Below, in pieces: positions 33,741 through 44,795 of a DNA stretch of 64,000 nucleotides. The notes under the pieces are model-generated. The model was not told where the DNA came from. It did not search any database and worked only from the letters and a program-made list of their open reading frames with translations. Position 1 is the first letter of the stretch; every line of letters starts with the position of its first letter. The stretch is from Mermis nigrescens (taxonomy: Eukaryota > Nematoda > Enoplea > Mermithida > Mermithidae): positions 124,001 to 188,000 of the forward strand of contig JAVLUZ010000648.1 of assembly GCA_036768485.1 (NCBI GenBank), read 5' to 3'. The translations under genes were made by a program, and so were the position numbers.

Positions 33741-34362
33741 GTCATACGTGTAACGGCTCAAAATTTTGGGCGGGGGTTACCGGCACATACATGATCTTGG
33801 GGGGGTCGTCTCCCCTAGGGAAATTTTCACCTTACTCAAAAATTTTATCACCCCTCCCCAGAATTGGCGATTTTTTCGAGGTTACCAAAAATTTTCGATA
33901 AATGTGTAGAGAAGATGCTTTTTTGAGCCTTTTTAGCTATCTATTTGCTCAAAAGTGCCAAATTTTCGGCGCTTCGCGCCATTGTGCTCATGTTTTGACT
34001 ATATTTTCTTCAATTTATTCCGATTTTTTATTTTTTTCGGAATTTTTTCACGTTTTTATGATCTAGAAAGATAGAGCATCGTCAGAAACGTTGAAAAACG
34101 ATGTTTTTAACGCGTACCTACCATTTTTGGACCCCAAAAAGGCACATCATAATTTCACTTCCCCCTCCCCTCCCCCTCCAGAATTCCAATGCTTTGCATG
34201 TATGATTACCGGCCATTTTCAGGAGAAGAGGGGATTTTTGGCCAAAAACGTTCAAAAAAATTCAATTTTATCCATATTCGGGGGTCAAAATTTTTCTGGC
34301 GTTGGGGGTGGGGGGACGACCACGTTTGGGTGGGGCATCCCCCATCCCGCTGTTGCATGTAT
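33741..34362 (+). mobile_element. M4 repeat split by an M5 insertion
   Basis: The left part (CATACGTGTAACGGCTC…) runs to 33784 and the right part resumes at 34206 (CCGGCCATTTTCAGG… to TGTTGCATGTATG). The break is exactly at the 8-bp duplication TTACCGGC. Confidence 0.8.
33785..34205. mobile_element. M5 hAT-like MITE nested in M4
   Basis: 421 bp, starts ACATACATGATCTTGG, ends TTTGCATGTATGA, perfect 8-bp duplication TTACCGGC at 33777-33784 and 34206-34213. It carries the hairpin motif at 33967-33979. Confidence 0.88.
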
Positions 34363-35093
34363 GGATCGTGTTATTTCAAGGCTCCGGTATTGAGTTAGGC
34401 TGGAATCAGCCAAAATATTTGGAAAATCCGAGACAGTTGAAGTTTTGCATGATTAATGTAAACGACTAAATAGATAGCTTCGAAAAATGACTTTTCGCCG
34501 GTAGTCAGATTGGGCCATAGAAAAGAAAAGGTGCTGTTTTAAGCGTTTTTAGCGATCCGTTGGCTCACTATCAATTTTTGGGTGTCATATTCTGCTTTTT
34601 TCACTATATTTTGCCCAATTTGTTCTGTATTCTCAAAAGTTTTCAAGTTAAGTTTTTTATGTTCGAAAAAATGAAAGCACCATCCGAAACCTCAAAAATC
34701 GTGTTTGGACTCATAGCCCTCGTTCTCGAGCCCAGAAAGGGCACTGTAGAAAGAATTTCTGGTCTCACACCCCCACCTCAGATTTCCCACGCAGTGCATG
34801 CACGTATGTTGGGGTTGGATCATACATGCAGGTGCTTGTGCTCATACGTGTAACGGCTCGAAAATCTATTTGTGCAGAGTCCTCGGTCATTTTTATGGGC
34901 GGGGGTAAATGACCCGCAATTTTCTGCTGAAAATAGCAAAAAAAAACAATTTAAAATGGCCAGAAAACGTCAGTTTTTCCGAAAATTGAGGGCGGGTACA
35001 AAATTATTAAACCCTTTTCGCGGGGGATGGGGGACGGCCAACTTCGGGTCGGGGATTCCGCTATCCCCCCTGTTACTTGTCCGCAAGTACGAG

Positions 35094-35686
35094 CAGTGGC
35101 GGATCTAGGATTTTCCTAATGGGGGGCGGTATCATAACTCTTCCAAAAGCAGTCAAAGGTAGGTCCTAAAATTTGCCCTTAATGTGCGAAATAGCGTTTT
35201 TTCGGTGTTTTACATTGTATACTTTTACATAAAATCACTGCGCAATATTTATCTTGAAATTTTAAAATTTTCGACAATTTTGTGCGAAAAAATCATTTAA
35301 TTTCTTTGACTTTAACAAAAATTTGGCGCGAAGCGCCGGAAAATTTGTGAAATTAAGGCGGATACACGTCTACAAGCATGATTTACTGCTTGATTTCCAG
35401 TATTTATAGCATTTCTTGATTGAAAATAGAAGAACACTGCAAAAATAGTTGTTTCTGCTGTTAAAATTGTTTTGAAATTAAAATGGAGAGAAAATGGCTT
35501 CCAAGGTCGCCAAGAAAGTAAATAAGTGTCATTGATACTTATCATCCGGCGCGTAGCGCCGGTGAAATTTGCGAAATTATGGTCACTGACGGCCAAAAAT
35601 AATTGCAAATTGCATATCCATCCTTTATCTCGCCAAATATTTTTGGCCAATGGGGTGGGCGGCTGCCTCCTTTAAATCCGCCCCTG
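35094..35686. mobile_element. M6 hAT-like MITE
   Basis: 593 bp, starts CAGTGGCGGATCTAGGATTT and ends AAATCCGCCCCTG, flanked by AGTACGAG and AGTACTGAG (8-bp duplication with one inserted base). CAGTG ends and the 8-bp duplication are typical of hAT. It contains the hairpin motif at 35325-35337 and a GTA-loop variant at 35547. Confidence 0.82.
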
Positions 35687-35796
35687 AGTACTGAGTGTGG
35701 AATCGGAAATTGGAAAAAATTTGTCAAAATTATGAAAAAATTTTCAAATTTGAAATTGATTTAACGATATTGACCTTCCCCCTCACTCTTACACAC

Positions 35797-36051
35797 ATAT
35801 CGTCGTCGCTATGCAAAATGGTGCTACATCCACTTTTTGCAATTTTGAGAAAAACGCATTTAAAGTTTTATGCGAGGTATAAAATCTGTGTACATTGCGA
35901 CAAATGGATGCTCCTTTCTCATTAATATTTGAGGTTTGGGGCTAGAATTTTTTTAGTAAACAGGAAATAGTCTGGAGTAATCAAAAATGCGTGTAACTCA
36001 TTTCTCACAACAAGTGAATGTAGCACCTTTTTGCATAGCAGCGACGATATA
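35797..36051. mobile_element. Foldback MITE with about 38-bp inverted ends
   Basis: The left arm, ATCGTCGTCGCTATGCAAAA then TGGTGCTACATCCACT, is matched by the right arm AGTGAATGTAGCACC then TTTTTGCATAGCAGCGACGA. The outer bases are AT-rich and the target duplication is not clear. Non-coding. Confidence 0.72.
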
Positions 36052-36172
36052 TTAGCCGAATAGGTCTGACTTAACTTGATCTCGTTTATTTCCTGATTTA
36101 AATTTTTAATCGTCCCTTTTTGATTTTTTAATTCGTTTTATTCTAAGTTTTAATGTTTTTTATCATTCAAAG

Positions 36173-36423
36173 ACGCGGTCGGCGAGGCGCCTATCAAATC
36201 GTCGTTGGCTGAGTTGAACGGACGCTGGGATACGTTGGTCGATTCGTTGAATCGACGTCAACGTGATCTCGAACGATCGTTGTTAGATTTGGGTTTATTC
36301 GACGAGGCGGTCGATCAGATGATCGATTGGATCGACGTGACGTCACAATTGATGGACGAAAATTTGACCGATTTGCCAAATACCGACCCGAGGCGCATCG
36401 AAATCGAAATCGCCAAGCATAAA
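36173..36423 (+). CDS. shot/MACF1: Spectraplakin exon 12 (spectrin repeat)
   Basis: Acceptor TCATTCAAAG at 36172, donor GTGAGT at 36424. Two bases finish the exon 11 codon, then 83 codons follow to phase 0. Features are LAELNGRWDTLVDSLNRRQ (helix C tryptophan), AVDQMIDWIDVTSQLM (helix A) and IEIEIAKHK at the end. This last matches the family motif IEIELAKH before the VL-NDVLAHQ of the next exon. Confidence 0.92.
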
Positions 36424-36485
36424 GTGAGTTGAAAACTAAGGAAAATTAAGAATTTTAATATGTGCTTAAAATTACGGTAGTTCAT

Positions 36486-36655
36486 CAAACACGTAGCCGG
36501 CTGTCTATTCTGGGGGAACAGCACCAATTCTTTGGGTGGGCTAAGCCCAAAAAGGCCAAAAATAGCACAAAATAACGTTTAAAAAGTACTATTTTTCCGA
36601 TTTTTCCTGAATGGGTCTTAACCCACCCCCCCATTCTCCCAGAAATACGTGCCTA
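36486..36655 (-). mobile_element. M1 hAT-like MITE, copy 7
   Basis: 170 bp with mutated ends (CAAACACGTA, TACGTGCCTA), flanked by TAGTTCAT and TAGTTCGT (7 of 8). It starts 62 bp after the exon 12 donor. Confidence 0.8.
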
Positions 36656-38246
36656 TAGTTCGTCTTAAAATTCTGATTAATTAATCTTAATTTTAAGGGA
36701 TTATTATTAAACAATCAATCGATAACATTATACGTACTTACATGTATGGATTTGAAAAATTAACGAGTGAACTTGATAAAAATCTATTTTATAAGGCTCG
36801 GTATTTAATATTATCATAGCGCGCGTAATAAATATGTTGCGGAAAGATTTGGATTTAAAAAAAATAAAGAAATGAATCGAAAAATCGAACATTTAAGTCA
36901 ATTTAATTAAGAAAATCGTCGAATCAGTGGCGGATCTAGAAATTTCCTAAAAGGGGGTCGTTACCACAACTTTTCCAAAACAGTCTAAAATAGGTCCAAA
37001 AATTTGCCCTACACGCGCAAAATAGCGTTTTTAAGCGTTTCACATTGTATACTTTTACTTAAAATCACTTTTCATGTAATATTTTTACTAAAATTTCTGA
37101 AAATTTGGACAATTTTTCTGCGGAAAAATTATTAGATTTCTTTAACTCTTAGCGATTATCTGACGCGAAGCGCCAGAAAATTTGCGAAATTTAGGTGGAT
37201 GGGCATTTAAAAGCTTGATTTACTGCACGATTTCCAGTATTGTAGCATTTGACGCGAAACATCGAAAATTTCTGATTGGAAATAGAAGAAAACTAGGCTA
37301 AAATAGCTATTTTGCTGTTGAAATTGTTTTAAAACCAATTCCATGAGCAAAACTTGGTCTCCAGGTCACCAAGAAAGTAAATAAATGGTCAAATAGGTAT
37401 TATCCGGCACGCAGCGCTTGAACAATTTGAGGAATTTTGGTCATTGACGGCCAAAAATCATCGCAAATTACACAGCCATTCTTCATCTCGCCAAATCTTT
37501 TTGGCCAAGAGGGGGCGTTAAAATTGAAAGATTAAAATAAATTTTAAATTCAAAATTCAAATCGTTAAGTGAAAAAATCATTCAAATCTAAGAGCCGGGT
37601 TCTACCTAACAAAACGGGTTTTTACTAATTAGCAAACCTAATTGACTACATTTATTACGTACATAAAGGGTGAACGTAAAATTCATGCCAGAAGCGGAAC
37701 AAAATCGAAGCTAAAAATCTTGTAAAACATGGAAAAGATGTAATAGTTTGAAAACAAATCGAAAAATAAGCAAAACACGCTTATCACCTGCATTTTTTAA
37801 CAGTCAAAAAGCAAAAGGCGACAAGCTCTTCAATTTTTGTTCTTATTCCTACATTACTACTAAAACCTGTGGTGTTATGTACATATGTAAATAATCTATT
37901 ATGTAAGTCTGCCGACTACAAATAGTATATTTTCATGCGGGTCTGCATCTAGAACTTGTGGCCAGAAGGGGTGGGGAAGGTCGAACATGAATTGGTTTAT
38001 ATCTCTGAAAATTCGTTTGTATAGAGTGCAAAAATCGTGTTTTTCGACATTTTTGACCAATAAGATCAAAAAATTCAAAAAGTGTTGTTTTTTGGTCTTC
38101 GCACGAGCCAAAATTATGGTAAATCTTCCACAAAGATTTTACGGCAAATTTTTCCACCATTCCGCGCATTATCTCACGTTTCAAAATATTTTCGGTCACG
38201 CCCGCTGTCACTAAATACGGCCCTGTTTCCTTGATTCGGCTCTTAG

Positions 38247-38649
38247 CAGTGTTTTTTTGTACAAGATACGTTTGTACATGTACAGAGACGGTCCCTAAAA
38301 GTCTTTGTACATTTTGTATACACAAATTTTCGGGTAGTATAATATGGTGCAGTACCGGTTTTAGTGTGGCAAAAACAGTTGTCCGACCTTTGGTAGTGTA
38401 TTTTAGCTAATTTCTGGGTTTCTGAGGGCAAAAATCAGTAATAATCGTCTCAAAACGGCGCGAAGCGCCGGAAAATTTGATATTTTTCCTTTTAAAATGC
38501 AATTTCTGCCATTATAAAGATATATAGAACACACAATTACTCATTTCGGCGCGGCGCCGGAAATTTTTTTCGAATTTTAGACATATTTGTACGTGTACAA
38601 AGACGGTCCCGAAAAGTTTTTGTACATCGGGAAACCGAATACAAAAAAG
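38247..38649. mobile_element. M2 hAT-like MITE, shortened copy
   Basis: Starts CAGTGTTTTTTTGTAC, with the family interior including the hairpin at 38457-38469 and a deleted version at 38547. The right terminus is eroded. Flanks GCTCTTAG and GCAATTAG agree at 6 of 8 positions. Confidence 0.65.
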
Positions 38650-38967
38650 GCAATTAGTGTCAAAAAGTTTTAACAACCTCGAGCGGAAAATGGTTTTAAA
38701 AAGGCTGAAATCATTCTGTTTCCTGAATTCTTCAATATTTCGATTTGACCGTGTCCGGTCTCTTTTACACCTCTTAAACCAGCGATTGCGCAATTTTCTA
38801 TTTCGTTCGTAATTTGCTTTTATTTCCTTCTACTTTTTATTTCGTTCATTATTTCGATGTCTGTTTATGTATTTTTATTCTTAATCTTCATCGATTTTAT
38901 TGTTTTTAATTTTTACTTTCTATTTTTATTTTTTTCTGTTTCTTTTTACCGACATACGTACGTATAG

Positions 38968-39303
38968 GTTCTGCTCAACGACGTGCTCGCGCATCAGCCG
39001 AGCGTCGATGCGCTGAACGACGCGGGCCGCCGTTTGCTCGCAGTCGCCGCCGTCGGCGACGACGCGACGCCAACGTCTGCGTCAGAACGACTCGCGTCGC
39101 TGAACGCGAAATGGGCCGAGCTGCGCGACAACGCGTCGGCGAAGGACGCGCAGCTGCGACGGCGGCACGACGACGCCCGCGCGTTCGCCGACGACGTCGC
39201 GCATTGGCTCAATTGGCTCGACGCCGTTGACGAAACGCTGGCGCGCGACAAGGCGCCCGGCGGTTTACCCGAAACGGCCGAAGAGCAACTGCACCGATTT
39301 AGC
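38968..39303 (+). CDS. shot/MACF1: Spectraplakin exon 13 (one full spectrin repeat, 112 codons)
   Basis: Acceptor ACGTACGTATAG at 38967, donor GTTAGT at 39304, phase 0 at both ends. It reads VLLNDVLAHQPSVDALNDAG, then LASLNAKWAELRDNAS, HWLNWLDAVDETL and APGGLPETAEEQLHRFS. NDVLAHQ and GGLPETA.EQL are near-identical to MACF1, making this the firmest landmark for gene identity. It is GC-rich, with an antisense shadow frame. Confidence 0.93.
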
Positions 39304-39783
39304 GTTAGTTTGCATACATTTTTATACAATCATTCTATCACACGCGCATACTGGGGGTATGGGGGTATCCTCTATCAGGACTTTTGAATGGTGTTTTCGT
39401 TTTCGTTTTTTTCGTTTTCGGACCAAAACCTTTTATTTACAGCTTGAAAAGCGGGGGTGGGGGGTAAGGAACGACAAAAATATCTAAAAGATCAGCATAA
39501 TTTCATCATTTTAGTGCCATCACTAGCTGTAAAAATCAATCATTTACCCCCCTCCCCCGCTAAATTCACTACCCGTTGCATCCCTATGACTTATTAAAAT
39601 AAGTTGTAATAAAATGTTATATTTGACTGATATCACGAACAAACTTCTTCTATGTATGTAGTTTTTACCTGTGACAGTTAGCCCTACTATTACAGTGAGG
39701 TTTTTTAAAAATTAAATTGAGACATATTTTGGCCATCTTGGATTTCTATCATTTTTTAGAAATAAGTAAGGTCGTTTTTTAAG
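39304..39783 (+). other. Intron 13
   Basis: 480 bp. 39345-39575 is a G-run/C-run bounded repeat sharing AAAAATATCT…ATCATTT…TAGCTGTAAAAATCAAT with 4078-4225. The remainder is AT-rich. Confidence 0.6.
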
Positions 39784-39951
39784 GCCCTAAACGACGAAAT
39801 TAATGCTGCCAAGCCAAAAATAGAAGAGTGTATTACAGCTTGCGAACAAATCGCGTTGCAGAATGTCGATGAAACTGATTTGGCCTCGTCTGATGCCTTG
39901 GTTTTAAAAAACCGTTGGAACGCCCTCCTGTCCAAAGCTGCCGATAAAACG
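39784..39951 (+). CDS. shot/MACF1: Spectraplakin exon 14 (56 codons)
   Basis: Acceptor GTTTTTTAAG at 39783, donor GTTAGA at 39952, phase 0 at both ends. ALNDEINAAKPKIEECITAC is helix B and ALVLKNRWNALLSKAADKT is the conserved tryptophan helix C. It joins exon 13 FS upstream and exon 15 IKLEIALCDAREYD downstream. Its codon composition is visibly less GC-rich than exon 13, only 480 bp away. Confidence 0.88.
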
Positions 39952-41396
39952 GTTAGAATATTGTGCGTACATGTACATGTTTAAGCCAGTATTTTATTAT
40001 CGATTTTCGGATTTCCGTGTTCCAGTGCTTTAGTGTTTTTAGTCAATATTTATTAAAATATTTCATAATATTTTTAAATAATAAATCGTTGCAGAAGTGT
40101 ATGAAATAGACCAGGAATTGAAATAAGATTGTTTTAGTGGGCTTTTAGCAATTTGATCAATTTTTATGGCTATTTTTGGTTAGACTGGTCCCGCCGGCTC
40201 TTGGTTATGCTTTTTACTGTACATAAATATGACTAATACGGTTAGTCTTAATGATCACCTCGGTTAGCTTTTGTGAGCCTTAGAGCTTTTTGAGTTTCGC
40301 GGACCTTAATAAGTGACACGAATGTTAAAATATCTCAGGTCTGCTCAATTTTTTTTGGTCAGTTTTGAACTATTTTTTCGAAAAAAATTCGATTTTTTGT
40401 GTTTATAGCGCCCCTTATGCCTTAATTCCTCCAAAAAAAGTTCCTTTTTGTCTTACTTGTGGCCTTAAACAGCAACGCACCAAAGCACAAAAATGAAAAG
40501 ATCATTTTTATAGGAGAAATGAAAAGAGCAAAAAATGGCCAAAATTGAAATTCTTTACGGATATGCTTGAAATCATCACGTATCAGCTATGGATTTAGAT
40601 AAGTTTTGCGTTGTTTTACTTTCTACTCCGATTTTATCACAAGTTTATTTAAATAAAATTGGCCGACTTTCTCTTACCTGCCAGACTGTCAATCATATAT
40701 GCTTATGAATATTATACATGGAAGTACATGGAAGAGGGAGATCCTCGCCACCCAAAGTTGGTCGTCCCCCATCCCACTAGAGTTAAAAAATTTTAGAACA
40801 CCCATCTTAGCGGAAACTTGCGTTTTTTGGCCATGTTTAGTTGTTTTTAAACTTTTTTGCCAAAAATTTAAATTACTTCAACCCCCCCTCCACGGTTTTT
40901 TTTGTATTCGGCAAAGATTTTTCCCGATGTACAAATACTTTTCGGGATCGTCTTTGTACATGTACAAAGATTTTTGGGAAGACGAAAATTGCAAAAAAGG
41001 TCTAAAATTCGCAGAAATGAGTAATTGTGTGTTTTATATATCTTTATAATGCAGAACTAGCATTTCAAAAGCAAAGAGTGCAATTATTCGGCGCTTCGCG
41101 CCGTTTTAACACGATTCTTAGTGATTTTTGCCCTCAGAAAGACCCAGAAATTCAGCCTAAAATATTACACTACTACAAGTTAAACAACTCTGTTTTTACC
41201 ACACTAAAATCGCTACTGTACCATATTATTGTTCCCAAAAATTTGTGTTTACAAAATGTACATAGACCTTTGGGAACTATCTTTGTACATGTCCAAATGG
41301 ACCTTGTACAAAAAACACCTGCCCTCCAGAAATCGGCCGATAGGGGGCATCCAGACTTTTGAGCCGTTACACGTATGATGAATATGTTTTATCTAG
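39952..41396 (+). other. Intron 14
   Basis: AT-rich to about 40700. An M4 copy in reverse (40713-40890, resuming about 41321-41377) is then split by an M2 element (about 40891-41320, hairpin at 41090-41102). The candidate target duplication (CCCTCCA on both sides) is imperfect. Confidence 0.65.
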
Positions 41397-41552
41397 ATCA
41401 AACTGGAGATTGCACTATGCGATGCTCGCGAATACGATCGCCTTTACAAGATGTTCGTCGATTGGCTGACGAAGGCTGAACAATATTTGAACGATTTAGA
41501 GCCAGTTTCCCGCATGCTCGACGTCATAACTGATCAGATAAATAATCACAAG
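41397..41552 (+). CDS. shot/MACF1: Spectraplakin exon 15 (52 codons)
   Basis: Acceptor GTTTTATCTAG at 41396, donor GTAGCA at 41553, phase 0 at both ends. The helix-A signature is YKMFVDWLTKAEQYLNDLEP, followed by SRMLDVITDQINNHK, which matches the family pattern DTVL.QI.EHK. The end of an interrupted M4 repeat lies about 20 bp before the acceptor. Confidence 0.9.
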
Positions 41553-42184
41553 GTAGCACACACATAGTCATTTTTATTTAAAAAAACGCGATAATTGCGG
41601 TATGAGCTTTTTATATAACGACTTATTTTTAGTAGCGGTGGAGTTGCACATCATATGTGCTTACATACAACGGCTCGAAATTTTACCGGGGGTTCCCGGC
41701 CGTTTTAAGGCGGTGGGGGGGGGGTCAATTACCTCCAATTTTATGCCAAAAACACCTGAAAACGGATAAAAATTCAATTTTTCCCTCAAAATTGGGAAGT
41801 TAAGTAATTTTCGTGATTTGGGGAGGTGGACAACCAATTTTGGTTGGGGATCCCCTCCTGTTACATGTCTGCATATGCGATTGCACATACTATCAATGTA
41901 GGTAATCTTATTATACATATGTATGTAATTTGTACTTCCAATATTTACAATTCTACTAGATAGTTTGTTCTTTTAATGTACTCCACTTTTGCGCATGTGT
42001 AATTTGCTCGTTTTCTAGGCTATTAATCTACGTTTTCTATTTTTTTATTTTTCTAGAATTTTTATTTGATTAAAAATCTTATTTTTTTCAGACTGGCATT
42101 CTGTCGCAAGGTAGATGGCCCGTGTCGTATATTTTTGCGCGAAACTTAAATTAGTAACCGACGGCTACATTTTTTTCACTTCAG
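41553..42184 (+). other. Intron 15
   Basis: Holds M4 at 41661-41869. The remainder is AT-rich. A TTTTTTTCAG at 42091 followed by a 19-base stretch and GTAGAT looks like a micro-exon but does not keep the frame. Confidence 0.65.
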
Positions 42185-42403
42185 AATTGTCATCCGGATG
42201 GCCAACACGATTTAGAAATGGCTAAGGAATTAGCGCTGGAGGTAGAAAAAAGGGGCACGAAATTGAAATATTATTGCCAAAAGCAAGACGTGATATTGAT
42301 CAAAAATTTGCTGGTTTCGGCTCAGCACAGATGGGAAAAAGTATTGTCTCGAATGGCTGATAGAACGAAAAATTTGGAGTTTGGTCTGGTCGAAGCTAAA
42401 GAA
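42185..42403 (+). CDS. shot/MACF1: Spectraplakin exon 16 (73 codons)
   Basis: Acceptor TTTTTTTCACTTCAG at 42184, donor GTAAAC at 42404, phase 0 at both ends. LKYYCQKQDVILIKNLLVSA followed by QHRWEKVLSRMADR is one of the most conserved stretches of the MACF1 rod (QKQDVVLIKNLL..Q.RWEKV). It continues into exon 17 as VEAKE-FYDSLHDM. Confidence 0.94.
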
Positions 42404-44336
42404 GTAAACTTGTAAATGGATACTGGAGTCCTGATATTTTAATTTACTAAAGTTACTACCATACATAATCTTGGGAGGGGGTTTACCCTTAGAAAAATTT
42501 TCACCTATCTCAGAAATCTTTTCATCCCTCCCCAAGAATTGGCGATTTTTTTAAAGTTCTCAAAAATTTTCTAGAAATTTGTCGAAAAAATGCTTTTTGA
42601 AAGTGTTTTTAAGCTATATCTATTTGCTCAAAAGTGCCAGCCAAATTTTCGGCGCTTCGCGCCATTATACTTATGTTTTGACAATATTTTTTTAAAATTT
42701 GTTCCGACTTTTTTCAATTTTTTTCGAAATTTTTTTATGATCTTATGCTCTAGAAAGATAGAGCATCGTCAGAAACGCTGAAAAACGACGTTTTTGACGC
42801 GTACCTACCATTTTTGAACCCAAAAAGGCGCTTTATGTATAATCAACCCCTCCCAGAATTCCCATGCTGTTCATGTATATATCGTTACTACTATGTATAC
42901 TACTATATATTTTTCGTACATATTTTTCGCATAATCAGTGTATTTGTATCACAATAGTACTAAGTCTAGTATTGTAAATAAGTATAATATTTTAATGTAA
43001 GTAATATAAATGAGTGAATACAATATTCATCTAGACTTCAGCTAAAGTTCATAATTTCACTTCGTGATTTAATATATTAAATTTATGCATAATGTGTATT
43101 TTTCAGCAACTTCAGCTTTATTCTAAAGGTTTTATGTTCTCAGAAATAAGAGGGTGCCTTAATTATAGAGTTCTAAAACCAACTTTTCTATGCATACTAA
43201 TAGATGTAAACTGGATGAATAAATAACGGAGTAAACTGTTCGTATTGCTACATATTTGTGTGAAGTGTAAGCTTAAATTCTCTGAATTTGCTGAATTATC
43301 TTGATAATTGATTTGCATTATCAATTTTCAACAGTGCTTCTTTAAGCCACTTGCTCTATTGGTATGTTTTAGTACATGTGTTCGGTTTGTGCGGAATCTA
43401 TTTTTCATTTTCGCATGTTTTTTAAGTTTCATAGCGTTTATGTCGTAAGCTGTAACGTGAAATATGAATTCATATAATTATGTTAGCCCTTTAGATGGGC
43501 TTGTTTGTGTGTTAAGAAATAAGACTGTATACAAATTGAATAAGAAAATTATGCTCCTATATAAGAGTACACACACGATAAATGGCAAAACAGAACAAAT
43601 ATTGTTCATTTACAAGTTCAAGTCGGCCTAAACGAGTCTAATTCAATAGTAAATTGCGAGGGGAACGCATTATTATAAGATATATAAAGTAATAATTCTT
43701 GGAAATTTTATATAATAAGAAGTTTTTATTCTGATTGTTTTTCCTTTTTTAACTCATTTCTAAATGTACCCGTACATATGTGTGTACTTGTATGTCAGGT
43801 GTATGTACGATGTCCTTTAACTAGGATCGATTTATATCTTGGAAACTAATAATTCGGCATAGCTAGTCAAAATCAGATTTTTCCAACATTTTTAATTTGC
43901 TCTGTCCGTTAAGATGATAGAATTAGAGCTCCTGCCCCCTCCATCTAACTGCGGCCCTCTACGTTATGTTTGTTTTATAGGTGCAACTAAGCTTGTGTGT
44001 ATAATTTCTAATGTACATACATAATTTTCACTTTGCGTTTTTATCATATGTACATGATCTTGTAGGCTGGTTTTGCCAACCCCCCCCCCCAGGAATGTTT
44101 TTCAGCCTCTTTTCCAGAGTGCGCGATTTTCCGAAAATGTCCCGAAAATTCGTATAAAATCTGCTGTTTTAAGCGTTTTTCGCTATCTGGAAACGCAGAA
44201 AAACGACATTTTTGACGCTTATTCATCGTTTTTGAGCCCAGAAAAGGCACTTTAAATACACCTCCCAGAATTCCCAAGCATGTCTGGTTATTAGTATTAT
44301 TATTAAAAATCCGCATTGTATATCTTTTAATATTAG
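42404..44336 (+). other. Intron 16
   Basis: M5 at 42470-42883, AT-rich DNA from 42900 to 43800, a diverged M7 fragment at about 43815-43960 and an M5-like repeat at about 44053-44285 ending 50 bp before exon 17. Confidence 0.65.
42470..42883. mobile_element. M5 hAT-like MITE
   Basis: 414 bp, starts CATACATAATCTTGGG, ends TTCATGTATATATC, perfect 8-bp duplication GTTACTAC at 42462-42469 and 42884-42891. Hairpin motif at 42651-42663. Confidence 0.88.
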
Positions 44337-44462
44337 TTTTACGACTCCTTGCATGATATGGAAAAGATACTCAACGAAAAGAACAACTGGCTTAAGATGG
44401 AAGAAGAGCAAGCTACGCCGACGAACGTTGAGAAAATTAAAGATATGTTGCTCAAACATAAG
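44337..44462 (+). CDS. shot/MACF1: Spectraplakin exon 17 (42 codons)
   Basis: Acceptor TTTAATATTAG at 44336, donor GTCGGT at 44463 (a weak donor), phase 0. FYDSLHDMEKILNEKNNWLK is helix A, and TNVEKIKDMLLKHK is the loop and helix-B start. It continues as EFQKELAA in exon 18, matching the MACF1 motif AQHKEFQKSLGA. Confidence 0.88.
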
Positions 44463-44699
44463 GTCGGTTTTGGGAAATTTTTTGTACCTTATCTTATTTT
44501 TTGGAAAATAGTTTAAATCAGGTGTAGTTAAATTTATTTTCAGCCCTATAGCCGTTTTCGGTATTGTTCACTTAGTGATTAAAACTGTTATGCATGTTTG
44601 TTTCACGTGACATTCACGATTTGCATCTTTTTGAAAACAACGTTACTGAATATGTGCATAGCACGCTAATTTGCAATATGAAGTTGTCGATTTTTCTAG

Positions 44700-44795
44700 G
44701 AGTTCCAAAAAGAATTAGCCGCTGTTCAATCAAGCTGCGATGGTGTAATGCGTTCTGGTCAACAGTTGCGTGACAGAGCTCCCAAAAATGAACAG
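44700..44795 (+). CDS. shot/MACF1: Spectraplakin exon 18 (32 codons, shortest complete exon)
   Basis: Acceptor CGATTTTTCTAG at 44699, donor GTTGGG at 44796, phase 0 at both ends. EFQKELAAVQSSCDGVMRSG is spectrin helix B, and the exon ends LRDRAPKNEQ. Intron 17 before it is only 237 bp, the shortest in the window. Confidence 0.85.

Larger units (their letters stand above)
33550..36172 (+). other. Intron 11
   Basis: M4 split by M5 (33741-34362), a diverged M5-like repeat at about 34480-34810, M4 at 34843-35083, M6 at 35094-35686 and a foldback MITE at about 35797-36051. Confidence 0.7.
36424..38967 (+). other. Intron 12
   Basis: M1 copy 7 (36486-36655), a truncated M6 starting CAGTGGCGGATCTAG at 36925 and ending near 37520, M7 at about 37940-38225 and M2 at 38247-38649. 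38650-38967 is T-rich intron without features. Confidence 0.7.

Noticed and set aside
42092..42110. Possible 19-base micro-exon between TTTTTTTCAG and GTAGAT in intron 15
   Set aside because: It would shift the frame. Exon 15 to exon 16 joins in phase without it.
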